DNA from: Candidatus Rifleibacteriota bacterium
Lineage (GTDB): Bacteria; Muiribacteriota; Ozemobacteria; Ozemobacterales; Ozemobacteraceae
NCBI GenBank assembly: GCA_905236865.1
Contig: CAJOQX010000353.1
Location: 1 to 34,208, forward strand
Length of the DNA: 34,208 bases
Direction: 5' to 3'
Part shown: positions 8,219 through 17,979 of the stretch, one piece after another
How positions within the stretch are numbered: the stretch's first letter is position 1
How the letters are laid out: each line of letters starts with the position of its first letter
Made by a program: the position numbers and the translations under genes
The notes under the pieces: model-generated
What the model was told of the DNA's origin: nothing
Database searches by the model: none
What the model saw: only the letters and a program-made list of their open reading frames with translations

Positions 8219-9970
8219 TCACTGACTGACGCGAACCATATTGACTACAACTGGTTTTGAAGAAGTAAAAGTTAAAGTGTAGTTATTAGTATGAACTAGA
8301 TTGCTAAAACCACTAGGCTGCTCAAGAAAAAATCTTACTGTTCCACCGTTAGCAGGAATAGTATGTTTATCTTTTAGAATATCTATTTTATTTAATGAAT
8401 CCAAAGAAACAAAGCGATTTTCTATTTCATTTTTACTAACTTCATGAAATTGCCCATTGTTATCTTTAGAAAAATTCAAATTTAAATTTGTCTTAAAAAT
8501 ATGTTTTTGATTATTGCTATAAGCTACATCATAAGGATTGATTAAATAATTGCTAAGAGTTACATTACGTAATTTTTCATTTAAACAAGCAAAATTAAAA
8601 TCTATTGAAAGTTGTTCTAGAGTTCTATCGGTAATTAAAGAAGAAAATTTTGAAGTGCCTCTAGCCCCTTGACATATTTGTCGTAAAGTTTCTTTGCCAT
8701 ATTGTTCATAAATATAATAGAAAAAAAGCCCTTTTTGTCCATAATGAGCTAAAGCCTTATTTGTATCTTTCCCATAATCAAAATTTTGGATAGTTAGTTC
8801 TGGCATATAATATGAAGCATAATAAAATCTTGCATCATCTCCAGGAAAGTCAAGATGTTCACCACCATAATAAAGACTAAATGTCATAAGACCTTCTTGA
8901 CTTCTTTTGTTTCTATATAGAATTTCAGAGCATACTGCTAAACCTTCATCTATCCAAAGAATTTCGCTACTAGTGCCTTGATTTCTTTTTGCAGAAAAAT
9001 TAACTATATGTTGCATTTCGTGAGCTAATGTTTCTCTTGCATCCATGAACCATTTTTCATAAGGTTCATCACCAGATTTCATCACAGCAATACTAATCAT
9101 ATCACGAGGATTTGACGTATAGTTTATACTAGAAGTATCAAAAACTCCTGCTACATTATCTCCATAATTATTTACAATTGGTGAAAAAACTATAGAAAGT
9201 TTTTCGTCATTATCTACGTCATGCCAGAAAATATCTGTTCCATCTCCAAAATATTCTTTTAAAATAGGATAAATATAATAATCAAATTCTGTCGCAAATT
9301 GTTCTAAACTAGCATCTGAAATTTTAGGAGCGGCGATAGAACCATCTTTATCTTGGTCAACAAAGAATTTTCCATAATTTGACACTTTAGCCAAAGTACA
9401 ATTTCTAGATTTGTTAAGAACGGTTATACTAATGTCTTTATCACCTTGAACTTCATTTTGATGGTTTGAATTAGCTCTTATAGAAAGTCTTTTATTATTA
9501 GCTTCATTTTCTAAATATTTATTGTAAAGTTCTTGTTTTAATTTATCTTTTGTTATTGGGTTTTCTCTGAATTTTATATTGGAAAAATCCATAATATCAG
9601 AACTGTCACAAAGAGAATCGTCGTTTTTCGTATCAGTAGCGATAGAAGCTCTAAAATTATAAGTTGTAGGCGGAGTAACATAAAGTTCAGATATTGCTGA
9701 ACTATTGGGGTTTGTTACCAAACATTCATATAATACTCGTTCAGAAACAATTGGTATATTTTTTATTTCTAAAGAAGATTGTTCATTGTAAGCACTATAA
9801 GTTTTTCCAGATACTGTCAAATTTTCAACAATAGAACTTTCAGAATCATAATAAGAAGCAGTTGTAGACGAAGTAGGGAATATTTCTTCCCAAAAACCAC
9901 CACCACTACTTCCACAGCCAACTAACAATAAGATAAATAGTATAAATAATGAAAAAAATCGTTTAGACAT
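8219..9970 (-). CDS. Lipoprotein zinc metallopeptidase (M30/hyicolysin-like)
   Basis: Lipobox LLVGC near the N-terminus; HEXXH motif in ETLAHEMQHIVNFSAKR followed by WIDEGLAVCSE. Confidence 0.75.
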   Translation of the reverse strand: MSKRFFSLFILFILLLVGCGSSGGGFWEEIFPTSSTTASYYDSESSIVENLTVSGKTYSAYNEQSSLEIKNIPIVSERVLYECLVTNPNSSAISELYVTPPTTYNFRASIATDTKNDDSLCDSSDIMDFSNIKFRENPITKDKLKQELYNKYLENEANNKRLSIRANSNHQNEVQGDKDISITVLNKSRNCTLAKVSNYGKFFVDQDKDGSIAAPKISDASLEQFATEFDYYIYPILKEYFGDGTDIFWHDVDNDEKLSIVFSPIVNNYGDNVAGVFDTSSINYTSNPRDMISIAVMKSGDEPYEKWFMDARETLAHEMQHIVNFSAKRNQGTSSEILWIDEGLAVCSEILYRNKRSQEGLMTFSLYYGGEHLDFPGDDARFYYASYYMPELTIQNFDYGKDTNKALAHYGQKGLFFYYIYEQYGKETLRQICQGARGTSKFSSLITDRTLEQLSIDFNFACLNEKLRNVTLSNYLINPYDVAYSNNQKHIFKTNLNLNFSKDNNGQFHEVSKNEIENRFVSLDSLNKIDILKDKHTIPANGGTVRFFLEQPSGFSNLVHTNNYTLTFTSSKPVVVNMVRVSQ

Positions 9971-10064
9971 ATTAATAAATTTAAGCCTTTCATATTTTTA
10001 TTATTACAAAAAAATATCTATATTATAAAGAATTGTACCACAAATAATGATAATTTGTTGATAA

Positions 10065-12932
10065 TTATTGTAAATATTTTTTTATTTGTTGCAAATCTTC
10101 TGCTATTTCTTCTAAGTGAATTCTTAATTCACCTATTTTATTAATCGCTTCTTGCATATTTCCTTCACCTGCTTTTTGCTCTATAAATCTAGCTATATCC
10201 CAAGTTCCCTTTGAAGACATCATTCCAACAAGACCTTTTATAGAATGAGCTACTTCTCTAAGTTTTTCAGAGTCATTATCGTTAATACAATTATCTATAT
10301 CAATATCTAAACTTCTATAACGTCTATTGTAGATTTCTTCTAATTTGATAATGCTTTTTGAATTTGGGGAAATACGCAATTTTAAATCATCATAGTCAAT
10401 TCTTTTAAGTGTTTCTTTTAATTGTGTCTTATCTTTATCAATATTGTAATCGTCTTTAATATCAATAGTGGAATTAACCTGTTTTTCATCAGAATCTTTT
10501 TCATTTTTATTTGCTTCTGCAGGCAATTCTTTATCTAACTCAAAAACAGAAGATACAGCATCATATAAATCTTTTTGGAAAAAAGGTTTACCTAAATACA
10601 TCTGTGCTCCTGCTTTTAACGTTTTATTTTTTTCATCTTCAGAAGCGAAAGCACTTATAGCAATAACAGGTATTTTTGAAGTTTCTCCTTCTAACTTCCT
10701 GATTCTCTCTAAGGATTTCATACCATCTAAATTTGGCATCTGAATATCTAACAAGATAACATCAAATTCTTTTTCTTTTAAAGCCTCTAAAACTTCTAAA
10801 CCATCTTTTACAGAATAGTATTCGCCTTTGTATCTATTTATTATTGATTCAATGAGAAATAGATTAACGTCATTATCATCCGCCACAAGAAACTTTAAAG
10901 GCTTACCTTTATAGTAAAAAAGTTTTTGACTTGTTGTTTGGGATAATTCCTTATTTTCGACTATTTCTATAGGGATATTTATTTTTAAAGAAAATGATTC
11001 TTTTGAAGCTACTTTTTCTTCAATCTCAACAGAACCATTCATAGCTGAGAGAATCATGTAATGAAGAGAAAGTTTTGAAGCAAATTTTCTGTTAAAACTT
11101 GCTTGATAAGAATCTTCATAATCGATACTGTTATCAATACTTTTTTGGATTTCTTTACGTTTTTCTTCTCTAATACCAGAAAGAGTAAAAACAAGTAATC
11201 CAGAACTAGGGTTTAATTTTTTAAAATCTATAATAATTATACCGCTATTATTAACATAAAAATTAAAAGAATAAATAATAATAGTCATCAATATATGTCT
11301 AATATGGTCTAAATCAGCATTTACTACATTGGGAATATCTGTCGCCAATTTAAAAGAAATATTTTTATTGTCTCTCTTTGCTAAGAAAGATACATACTCT
11401 ATTATTTCGTCTAAAAAAACCTGCAATTCAAATTGGGTGTTTTTTAAACATATTTTACCATTTTGTGCTTCTGTAAGGTTAAACATATCATTTATCAGAC
11501 TCATCAAAGACTTACTAGATATTCTCAACAATTCCAGCACTTGTTTTTCTTTTTCATTCTGACAAGAGGAAACAGCCAACTCTGTTAATCCCATAACCGC
11601 CATCATAGGAGTACGTAGCTCATGACTTGCATTTGCAAGTAATCTACTTCTCATCTGATTTGCTTCTTCTGCAGAGTTTTTTGCTTCTGTCAACTTTTCC
11701 TCAATTTCTTTAAAAATACTAATATCGTGAATATTTAAAAGGATAGCTTCTTTTGATGCATACTCAATAAAAGATGCTGTTACTTCAGCAGTGAATGTTT
11801 CTCCGTTAGCTTTTTTAAATTTACATTCTGATATAACAACATCATTAGAACTAGGAATATTATATTGAAAATGATTTGCTTCAACTATCATGTCATCTAA
11901 TTTTTTTCCAATAAGACTTTCTTCATAACCGAAACTTTTTTGCATACTTACATTAACAGCAATAATAGTTGAGTTATCTTCACTTATTACACAAATAGGG
12001 TCTGGTGTGTGGTGTAATATATGTTCAAAATTTGTTTGAGCAGTTTCAATAGTTTTTAAATTTTCGCTATTATAGGCGATTCCATAAAGAATTAAGTACT
12101 GAATAAAAGTTACAAGTAACGCAATCAAAAGCAACCAAACTTTAGTAGATGTATCATGAATAATACTGCTTCCTATTAAAACTCCTAAAGCAACTATAAT
12201 TGAAGTTATAAAAACTACCATAGGAGATATTAATGACAGAGTGTTGGGAACATGCAATTTTTGTTTTTTTTCGTAAACAAAACGTCTGACTAAAATTAAA
12301 ATAGAAATAACTAAAGCAACTAAGCTTTCTATATAAAATAGATATATTGACTTTTTTGACAATGGTAAATAATGACTATTATCTAATCTTGCAAAATGCC
12401 AGTCTATAAAAAATTGTACAAAAGAACCTATAATAGCAAAATAGAAAGCTACTCTTATCACCTTTCTATTTGTATTCGGTAATATTTTAGCTGCTTTTAT
12501 TGTTATTATAATAGCAAAGAGCTTTGCTATTAATATGAGTATTCTACGTATAATACGCTTTACTAAATCGTATTTATAAGATAAAAGAAATAAAACAACA
12601 ATTAAAGGAATATACCACCAAGCAGAAAATTTCTTTTTAGAAAAAGCTTTTTCAATATTTTGCCTGCCTAATTCAGTAGCACATAAAATAACAAAAGATT
12701 GAAGAAAGGCATTTATACCGATAAAACCGCCAACATCTGCTAGAAAATCAAAAGAACGAAAAATATTAATTAGCCCAAGAGAAATAAATAATGGAATGGC
12801 TAACCCTGTATGTAGAGTTTTTCGGCTATCTGGAGTTGTTATTCCTATTAAAGCTCCAAATATTATCAGAATAATTCCTGATAAATATATATAAGTGTTA
12901 GGCTCTGTTAAAGGTCTAAGTAATAAATCCAT
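10065..12932 (-). CDS. Membrane hybrid sensor histidine kinase (multi-TM, PAS, HisKA, ATPase-like, REC, Hpt)
   Basis: Multiple N-terminal TM segments; PAS-like HHTPDPICVISEDNSTIIAVN; HisKA ASHELRTPMMAVMG; REC VADDNDVN...LLDIQMPNLDG...GKPF; Hpt VAHSIKGLVG. Confidence 0.92.
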   Translation of the reverse strand: MDLLLRPLTEPNTYIYLSGIILIIFGALIGITTPDSRKTLHTGLAIPLFISLGLINIFRSFDFLADVGGFIGINAFLQSFVILCATELGRQNIEKAFSKKKFSAWWYIPLIVVLFLLSYKYDLVKRIIRRILILIAKLFAIIITIKAAKILPNTNRKVIRVAFYFAIIGSFVQFFIDWHFARLDNSHYLPLSKKSIYLFYIESLVALVISILILVRRFVYEKKQKLHVPNTLSLISPMVVFITSIIVALGVLIGSSIIHDTSTKVWLLLIALLVTFIQYLILYGIAYNSENLKTIETAQTNFEHILHHTPDPICVISEDNSTIIAVNVSMQKSFGYEESLIGKKLDDMIVEANHFQYNIPSSNDVVISECKFKKANGETFTAEVTASFIEYASKEAILLNIHDISIFKEIEEKLTEAKNSAEEANQMRSRLLANASHELRTPMMAVMGLTELAVSSCQNEKEKQVLELLRISSKSLMSLINDMFNLTEAQNGKICLKNTQFELQVFLDEIIEYVSFLAKRDNKNISFKLATDIPNVVNADLDHIRHILMTIIIYSFNFYVNNSGIIIIDFKKLNPSSGLLVFTLSGIREEKRKEIQKSIDNSIDYEDSYQASFNRKFASKLSLHYMILSAMNGSVEIEEKVASKESFSLKINIPIEIVENKELSQTTSQKLFYYKGKPLKFLVADDNDVNLFLIESIINRYKGEYYSVKDGLEVLEALKEKEFDVILLDIQMPNLDGMKSLERIRKLEGETSKIPVIAISAFASEDEKNKTLKAGAQMYLGKPFFQKDLYDAVSSVFELDKELPAEANKNEKDSDEKQVNSTIDIKDDYNIDKDKTQLKETLKRIDYDDLKLRISPNSKSIIKLEEIYNRRYRSLDIDIDNCINDNDSEKLREVAHSIKGLVGMMSSKGTWDIARFIEQKAGEGNMQEAINKIGELRIHLEEIAEDLQQIKKYLQ

Positions 12933-13029
12933 CGATTTATAGGCAAAAAGCCTTTGTTTTTATTGTAGTTAGTTTTTGTTGTAATTATTTTTGACCAATA
13001 AAAACTATAAAAACCAATTACAATAAAAA

Positions 13030-13048
13030 CAGCTTGCGTAGCAAGCTA
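13030..13048 (-). terminator. Rho-independent terminator downstream of the esterase
   Basis: Minus strand: AGCTTGC-TAC-GCAAGCT followed by GTTTTTATT. Confidence 0.65.
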
Positions 13049-13053
13049 GCTTT

Positions 13054-13860
13054 TTACACATCATAGAAATTCTGAAGGAAATATTGGCTTTCATCAGCAG
13101 TCATTCTGTGTTTGCTTTTTAAAAAACCACTCCTGTCAAATTTCTCTAAGAAATATACTATTTGTTTTTTCCACCAAGGCCAATCATGAGCGACATCATA
13201 GCCCCAAAGGTCTAAAAATACAGGAATATCCACCTCTTTTAGATTTTTCGCCAATTCTATAGCTTCTCCTGTCCATTCTTCCCAAGGACCTTGTCCACTA
13301 CAAATTATCAACAAATTATCTTGAAGCTTCTGTATTTTATTGTAGCTTAAATGACTAGAATAAGATAACGGATTTCCAGCTTCTGCATCATCGTTCCAAA
13401 AGCCGTTCATAGTAAAACCTATATCGTAACAACCGCTTAAAGCTATTCCCAAATCGAAAATTTCAGGATATTTTAGAAAGAAATTAGCTGTATGAAAAGC
13501 TCCAAAACTGCAACCATGAGCTATAATGCCTGCTCCTTCGTGACCATCGGCATAAATGTGGGGAACAACATCCTCTACAATTATTCTTTCATAGTCTAAT
13601 GCACGCTTTGCTCTATATTCAGGCGAAGCTTCTTTGTTGAACCAGCTTTCATTATCTATGCTATCTACACAGTATAGCTGAATTTTCCCTTCTTCAATAA
13701 AATTTGAAATGGTTTCTGGCATACCGAAATTCTCATAGTCAAAAAAACGCCCTTCTTGAGATGGAAAAACTAACATAGGTTTTCCAGAATGACCGAAAAC
13801 TATCATTTCCATCGGATGCCCTAAAGTTTCACTATGAATTACTCTATATTCTCGATTCAT
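13054..13860 (-). CDS. Esterase (COG4947-like alpha/beta hydrolase)
   Basis: Nucleophile elbow GCSFG in IIAHGCSFGAFHTANFF; C-terminal WGYDVAHDWPWWKKQIVYFL with likely catalytic His. Confidence 0.8.
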   Translation of the reverse strand: MNREYRVIHSETLGHPMEMIVFGHSGKPMLVFPSQEGRFFDYENFGMPETISNFIEEGKIQLYCVDSIDNESWFNKEASPEYRAKRALDYERIIVEDVVPHIYADGHEGAGIIAHGCSFGAFHTANFFLKYPEIFDLGIALSGCYDIGFTMNGFWNDDAEAGNPLSYSSHLSYNKIQKLQDNLLIICSGQGPWEEWTGEAIELAKNLKEVDIPVFLDLWGYDVAHDWPWWKKQIVYFLEKFDRSGFLKSKHRMTADESQYFLQNFYDV

Positions 13861-15026
13861 TATGCCTCCGCAATGATGTCATTGACTATTCCGAACATTT
13901 CTTCTTTATCTTCAGAGCGAATCAAATAGCCCCAAGAGCCCATAACTTCTGCTTCGATTGGGTTCATTGCATGACTCCAACAAATGTTATTTGCCCACAT
14001 TTCGTGAATTTCTTCGTGAGAGAATTTATATTCACGGTCATATTTTCGACCAACATAAGCACAATAATATTTGCGTTCATAAGGTCTGTTTGGATTTTCA
14101 CCTGCAATTATAGAAGCCCACCAGTTGTAAACATCTATATCGCAGTTGTAATTGAACATGTGAGTAGTAACTCCTCCAGGAGGTCTCATATTGATTTCAA
14201 GGGCCTGATACTGATATGGCTTCCCTTTTACTTTAAAGAATTCAATATGGAAAAATTTTTCTCTTGTTCCTGTTGCTTTAACTACAGCTTTTCCGTATTT
14301 TTCAAGTTCTTCAGGTATTTCACGCTGTGTGTAATACCAACAGTTTTGATTTAATTTAACAAGTTTATGAATATCGTTATTGAAAACATCAGAAGTAAAG
14401 AATACTACATTACCTTCGCTATCTGTAAGACCATCGAAAGATTCAATATCACCTTCGACATATTCTTCCATATAATAGTCATATTCTTGTTTTACTCTGA
14501 AAAAGTCATTCAAATCAACTTCATTTCTTATTGTGTAAGTATCGTAAGCACCGACACCTATATCTGGCTTAATAAATACAGGATAAGAAACTTTATTTAT
14601 GAAATCAATACATTGGTCGAAATCTTCAACAATTATTCCTCTTGCATGAGGAACACCAGCTTTTTCAAAAACAGCTTTCATTTGAGATTTTCTCTTAATA
14701 AACTGTATGTCTTCTGGTTTGAAGCCTGGAACGTTATGAGCTTTTCTAATTTCTGCTTCAAGTTCAAGCCAAGGTTCGAGATGAGATTCAACTCTGTCTA
14801 TTTTTCCATAATTTTCTTCAAAGAATTGAGCGGCCGCCATTACTTGGTCGTAATTTTCAAGTTGGTCTACTTTATAATGACCAGTTAAAGCTTTTCTTAA
14901 TTCTTCTGGTAATTGTTCTTCATTTTGATCTGTAATGCCAAGCACTCTAACATTGTGCCTTGCTAAACTTTCAGCAAATTGCTGATAATGCGGTGGATAA
15001 TGCGGTGATATATATATTACGTTCAT
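13860..15026 (-). CDS. ATP-grasp domain protein (carboxylate-amine/thiol ligase-like)
   Basis: ATP-grasp-like YPVFIKPDIGVGAYDTY...YYMEEYVEGD...YQALEINMRPPGG. The track's start (15032) is a TTG; ATG at 15026 follows an AGGAG Shine-Dalgarno sequence. The stop shares one base with the esterase start (TAATG). Confidence 0.85.
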   Translation of the reverse strand: MNVIYISPHYPPHYQQFAESLARHNVRVLGITDQNEEQLPEELRKALTGHYKVDQLENYDQVMAAAQFFEENYGKIDRVESHLEPWLELEAEIRKAHNVPGFKPEDIQFIKRKSQMKAVFEKAGVPHARGIIVEDFDQCIDFINKVSYPVFIKPDIGVGAYDTYTIRNEVDLNDFFRVKQEYDYYMEEYVEGDIESFDGLTDSEGNVVFFTSDVFNNDIHKLVKLNQNCWYYTQREIPEELEKYGKAVVKATGTREKFFHIEFFKVKGKPYQYQALEINMRPPGGVTTHMFNYNCDIDVYNWWASIIAGENPNRPYERKYYCAYVGRKYDREYKFSHEEIHEMWANNICWSHAMNPIEAEVMGSWGYLIRSEDKEEMFGIVNDIIAEA

Positions 15027-15106
15027 CAACAAAAACTCCTAACTATGTTGTTGTTTGCATATTTTAACACTATTATTCTTTTTATCAAGTATATTTTTTA
15101 TAAAAA

Positions 15107-15143
15107 AAAAACTAGCTAGTCTTTTATAGACTAGCTAGTTTTC
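15107..15143. terminator. Bidirectional rho-independent terminator
   Basis: AAAACTAGCTAGTC-TTTTATA-GACTAGCTAGTTTT, 14-bp stem with flanking A/T tracts. Confidence 0.8.
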
Positions 15144-15168
15144 TAACAAAATTAGTTTTTATTAACAA

Positions 15169-15792
15169 TTAATCATCGTCTTCAGACTTTTCTTCATCTT
15201 CTTGCTTTTCTTCTTCTTCAGAATCATCTTTGTCAGAGTCATCTTTGTCTGAATCAGATTCTTCTTCTTTTTCTTCTTCTTCAGAATCATCGTTGTCTGA
15301 ATCAGATTCTTCTTCTTCTTCATTTTCTTCTGGTTCATCTTCATCATCAGAAGATTTTTTCTTTGATTTATTTTTAGAACTTGATTTACTTTTTTTATTT
15401 TTTTCTTCTTCTTCTTCTTCGCTATCGTTGTAGCTTTCTTCTTTTTGTGAACTATACGAATCATTATAACTTGAAGAAGATCCATAAGAAGTATCTTTTA
15501 CTTCTTTCCATTCACTTGCAGTAAGTTGTCCGCTTTTATTTGTTCCTGCGATTTTAACTTGTTTGTTTTCGTATTGTTGAGCAATAGCTTTGCCATTTTC
15601 ATCCATAACAAGATTATATGCTATAGTTTTACCTTGGGCATTTTTTTTGTCGGTAATTAATATGGCTCCGACTATACTTCGACTAGCATCTCTTTTGCAT
15701 TGTATAGTGCCAATATAATCTGCTGAACTAACTTGAACTGCTCCTAAAATAATCAAAGAAGTAACAATAATTTTAGTCAAACTTTTTTTCAT
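15169..15792 (-). CDS. Secreted protein with low-complexity acidic Asp/Glu/Ser C-terminal tail
   Basis: Signal peptide MKKSLTKIIVTSLIILGAVQVSSAD; tail with repeated (E)nSDSDxDDSEEEE. Terminator directly downstream. Confidence 0.75.
   Translation of the reverse strand: MKKSLTKIIVTSLIILGAVQVSSADYIGTIQCKRDASRSIVGAILITDKKNAQGKTIAYNLVMDENGKAIAQQYENKQVKIAGTNKSGQLTASEWKEVKDTSYGSSSSYNDSYSSQKEESYNDSEEEEEEKNKKSKSSSKNKSKKKSSDDEDEPEENEEEEESDSDNDDSEEEEKEEESDSDKDDSDKDDSEEEEKQEDEEKSEDDD
15205..15325 (-). repeat. Imperfect tandem repeat encoding EEEESDSDxDDSEEEE
   Basis: TTCTTCTTCAGAATCATC[T/G]TTGTC... recurs twice, with an extra AGAGTCATCTTTGTC insertion in one copy. Confidence 0.7.
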
Positions 15793-16152
15793 TTAATAAA
15801 TCCTTTATCTTAAATAATTGAGGATATATATTTACTTATGCCCTTTTTAATAATAATTGTCAAGAGTTTGTATTTTAAATTTTGTTAATCTTTCATAATA
15901 ATCTTTTTATATTACTTTTACTTTTAAATAAACCACTGCATGGTTTTCATATCCTCGAATAAAAAAAACTGTTTTAAGACATTTTTGTTGTCTATTTATA
16001 TTCATTTAAACAAAACTTTTATTTTGACAATACTAAAGACAATGAAAAAGAAGATTTTTAATCCCTTTGCTCCGAGAAAACTAAAAGAATGTTTACTTAT
16101 ACTATGTATTTGTGTTATGGTATAAAATATAAAAATAGATTGGAGGCAAAAT

Positions 16153-16572
16153 ATGTGGCCTAGATGGGTTAGAGCTTTAGCAACAGTTTGGGTATCAATA
16201 GATAGCAGCAACAGAGGCAAAATCGATTTGCCATGGGTTTTAGCTATTCTCTTGTTTGGTCCTTTATTGCTTCCTTTTTATATTGCAGGTCGCCCATTTG
16301 TTAAAGGTGAAAAAGAAATAGATTGTTATTTTTGGAAGTTTGTCAAAGCTTGTCAAAGCTTATTTCTTTTTGTTATTTGTTTGGCTTCTTCAGCTGTTTT
16401 TGTAGAAAACATAACCACTCCTAAAAGCCGTGAACTTGCTGAAGTTAAAAGAGCAGAAATAAAAGCAGGAAGTATTCTTGGTATTATTGTAATGATGATA
16501 TTTGTCTTTCTAGAAAAATTAAGTTTTGATTTTATGAAAGACCAAATTGAACAAAAGTTCTTTTCAAAGTAA
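16153..16572 (+). CDS. Small membrane protein of unknown function
   Basis: ATG preceded by GGAGG; hydrophobic segments LPWVLAILLFGPLLLPFYIAG, LFLFVICLASSAVFV and GSILGIIVMMIFVFLEKL. Confidence 0.65.
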   Translation: MWPRWVRALATVWVSIDSSNRGKIDLPWVLAILLFGPLLLPFYIAGRPFVKGEKEIDCYFWKFVKACQSLFLFVICLASSAVFVENITTPKSRELAEVKRAEIKAGSILGIIVMMIFVFLEKLSFDFMKDQIEQKFFSK

Positions 16573-16601
16573 CTAAAAAATAACCGATAGAATCCTAGAA
16601 A

Positions 16602-17639
16602 ATGAAATATATAAAAACTATTATTGTTATAGTTTTCTTTTTGTTTTGTACTCTTTGTGAAGCTGCAAAAATAAAATACGGCCCTGTTCAAGAATCTTTT
16701 GGAGCAGGAGGTCGCGATTATCATCATAAAAGCTTCACTTATTGGGAATCTGGTATATTCCCTCATGAACGGTATTTGGTTTTTGAACCAGCAGAGCCGA
16801 CACCTTCTAAAGCTGGAGTAGTTTTAATTATCCATGACTTGATGAATCCTCTGCCAAATTATTATATGGGGCAAATCAGACATTTGTGTAGAAAAGGCTG
16901 GATAGTTCTTTTCCCTTTATATCAAGGCACAGATCAACCTACCGAACATTATGTTTTTAACATAATTCGCTCAGTCAAAGACTTTTTGAAACAATCTTTT
17001 GAGAAAAATACAATACAAATTGATTCAACTAAATTTGGTATTTTTGGTCATGGTTCAGGAGCTGTTTTAGCTGCTAATGTTGCGGCTACTTATGAATACT
17101 TCGGTTTGCCCATTCCTAAAGTTTTGGTAATAACAATGCCTGATAGAACATATTTTAAATTATTTAACCTAAGAGGAATAAGTAGAGAAACAAGAATGGC
17201 AGTTATTAATGGTGATAAATTGCCATTAGAAGATGCTCAGACGGCAGTTTCTATTTTTTATACTGCAAATAGAGTCAAAACAGTTAATAAAGTTTTTATA
17301 ACTGTTCAATCAGATTATTATGGGCAGCCGCCTTTAATTGCTGATAGATTTTCTGCTTTAAGTCCTGAATATCCTCCAAAAGAGAGAGTTGTTGTCAATA
17401 GAAGAAACGAATACATACATACTTATAAAAGTAAAAAATTCGCGCCTTATGTAAAAGCCGATGATATTGAAAATTTTGATTGGAAAGTTGATTTCAGAGT
17501 TTTTGATTTATTGGCTATGGCGACCTTTGATTTAAATACTAATCTTACTAACATAAAAAAATCAGAAGAATTTCGTTTTATGGGTTATTGGAGCGATGGG
17601 AAGAAAGTAAAACCTCTAATTGTCACAGACAGACCTTAA
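16602..17639 (+). CDS. Secreted alpha/beta-hydrolase-fold protein
   Basis: Signal peptide MKYIKTIIVIVFFLFCTLCEA; GVVLIIHDLMNP and nucleophile elbow GHGSG in FGIFGHGSGAVLAANVAA. Confidence 0.7.
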   Translation: MKYIKTIIVIVFFLFCTLCEAAKIKYGPVQESFGAGGRDYHHKSFTYWESGIFPHERYLVFEPAEPTPSKAGVVLIIHDLMNPLPNYYMGQIRHLCRKGWIVLFPLYQGTDQPTEHYVFNIIRSVKDFLKQSFEKNTIQIDSTKFGIFGHGSGAVLAANVAATYEYFGLPIPKVLVITMPDRTYFKLFNLRGISRETRMAVINGDKLPLEDAQTAVSIFYTANRVKTVNKVFITVQSDYYGQPPLIADRFSALSPEYPPKERVVVNRRNEYIHTYKSKKFAPYVKADDIENFDWKVDFRVFDLLAMATFDLNTNLTNIKKSEEFRFMGYWSDGKKVKPLIVTDRP

Positions 17640-17749
17640 AATAGCTAGACAGATAAAAACATACAAAAAACTAAAAAATTATTTTAACAAAGACGATACT
17701 TAATTACCACTATCTTAAAAAGCTATTAGAAAAATGGAGGTAAAAATCT

Positions 17750-17959
17750 ATGATGCAGGAAAGTCTTATGACTATTCCAGAATTAATGGAATTCTTGCAA
17801 GTAAAACGAAATACTATTTACACTTTAAGAAATCTTGGATTGCCTACTGTAAAAATTGGTCGTTCTGTAAGATTCAGGGTTGATAGCGTAATAAAATGGC
17901 TTGGGGAATTAGAAAAAACAAGTAATAGTAATATGCCTAGCTATTTAGCAAGTGTATAA
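17750..17959 (+). CDS. Small HTH protein (excisionase/HTH_17-like)
   Basis: LMTIPELMEFLQVKRNTIYTLRNLGLPTVKIGRSVRFRVDSVIKWL matches the MerR-like/excisionase DNA-binding pattern; GGAGG Shine-Dalgarno upstream. Confidence 0.8.
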   Translation: MMQESLMTIPELMEFLQVKRNTIYTLRNLGLPTVKIGRSVRFRVDSVIKWLGELEKTSNSNMPSYLASV

Positions 17960-17979
17960 AATGGAGATAAGCTATTAAT

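Noticed and set aside
13971-14888. Plus-strand ORFs 13971-14354 and 14367-14888
   Set aside because: Antisense to the ATP-grasp gene, which has clear family motifs; no independent support.
15205-15430. CRISPR-like or regularly interspaced repeat
   Set aside because: The repeats are contiguous, codon-phased and low complexity, without unique spacers.
15162-15485. Lys-rich 107-aa ORF (KKKKKKKIKK...) and the antisense Ser-rich ORF 15230-15433
   Set aside because: Alternative frames of the low-complexity acidic tail; composition is dictated by the TTC/GAA repeat.
16341-16360. Tandem TGTCAAAGCT x2
   Set aside because: A single 10-bp duplication inside a coding region; probably chance or minor slippage, and not related to the heptamer repeats.
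17750-17959. Phage/integrative element boundary suggested by the excisionase-like HTH
   Set aside because: No integrase, structural phage gene, tRNA or flanking att-like direct repeat found in the window.
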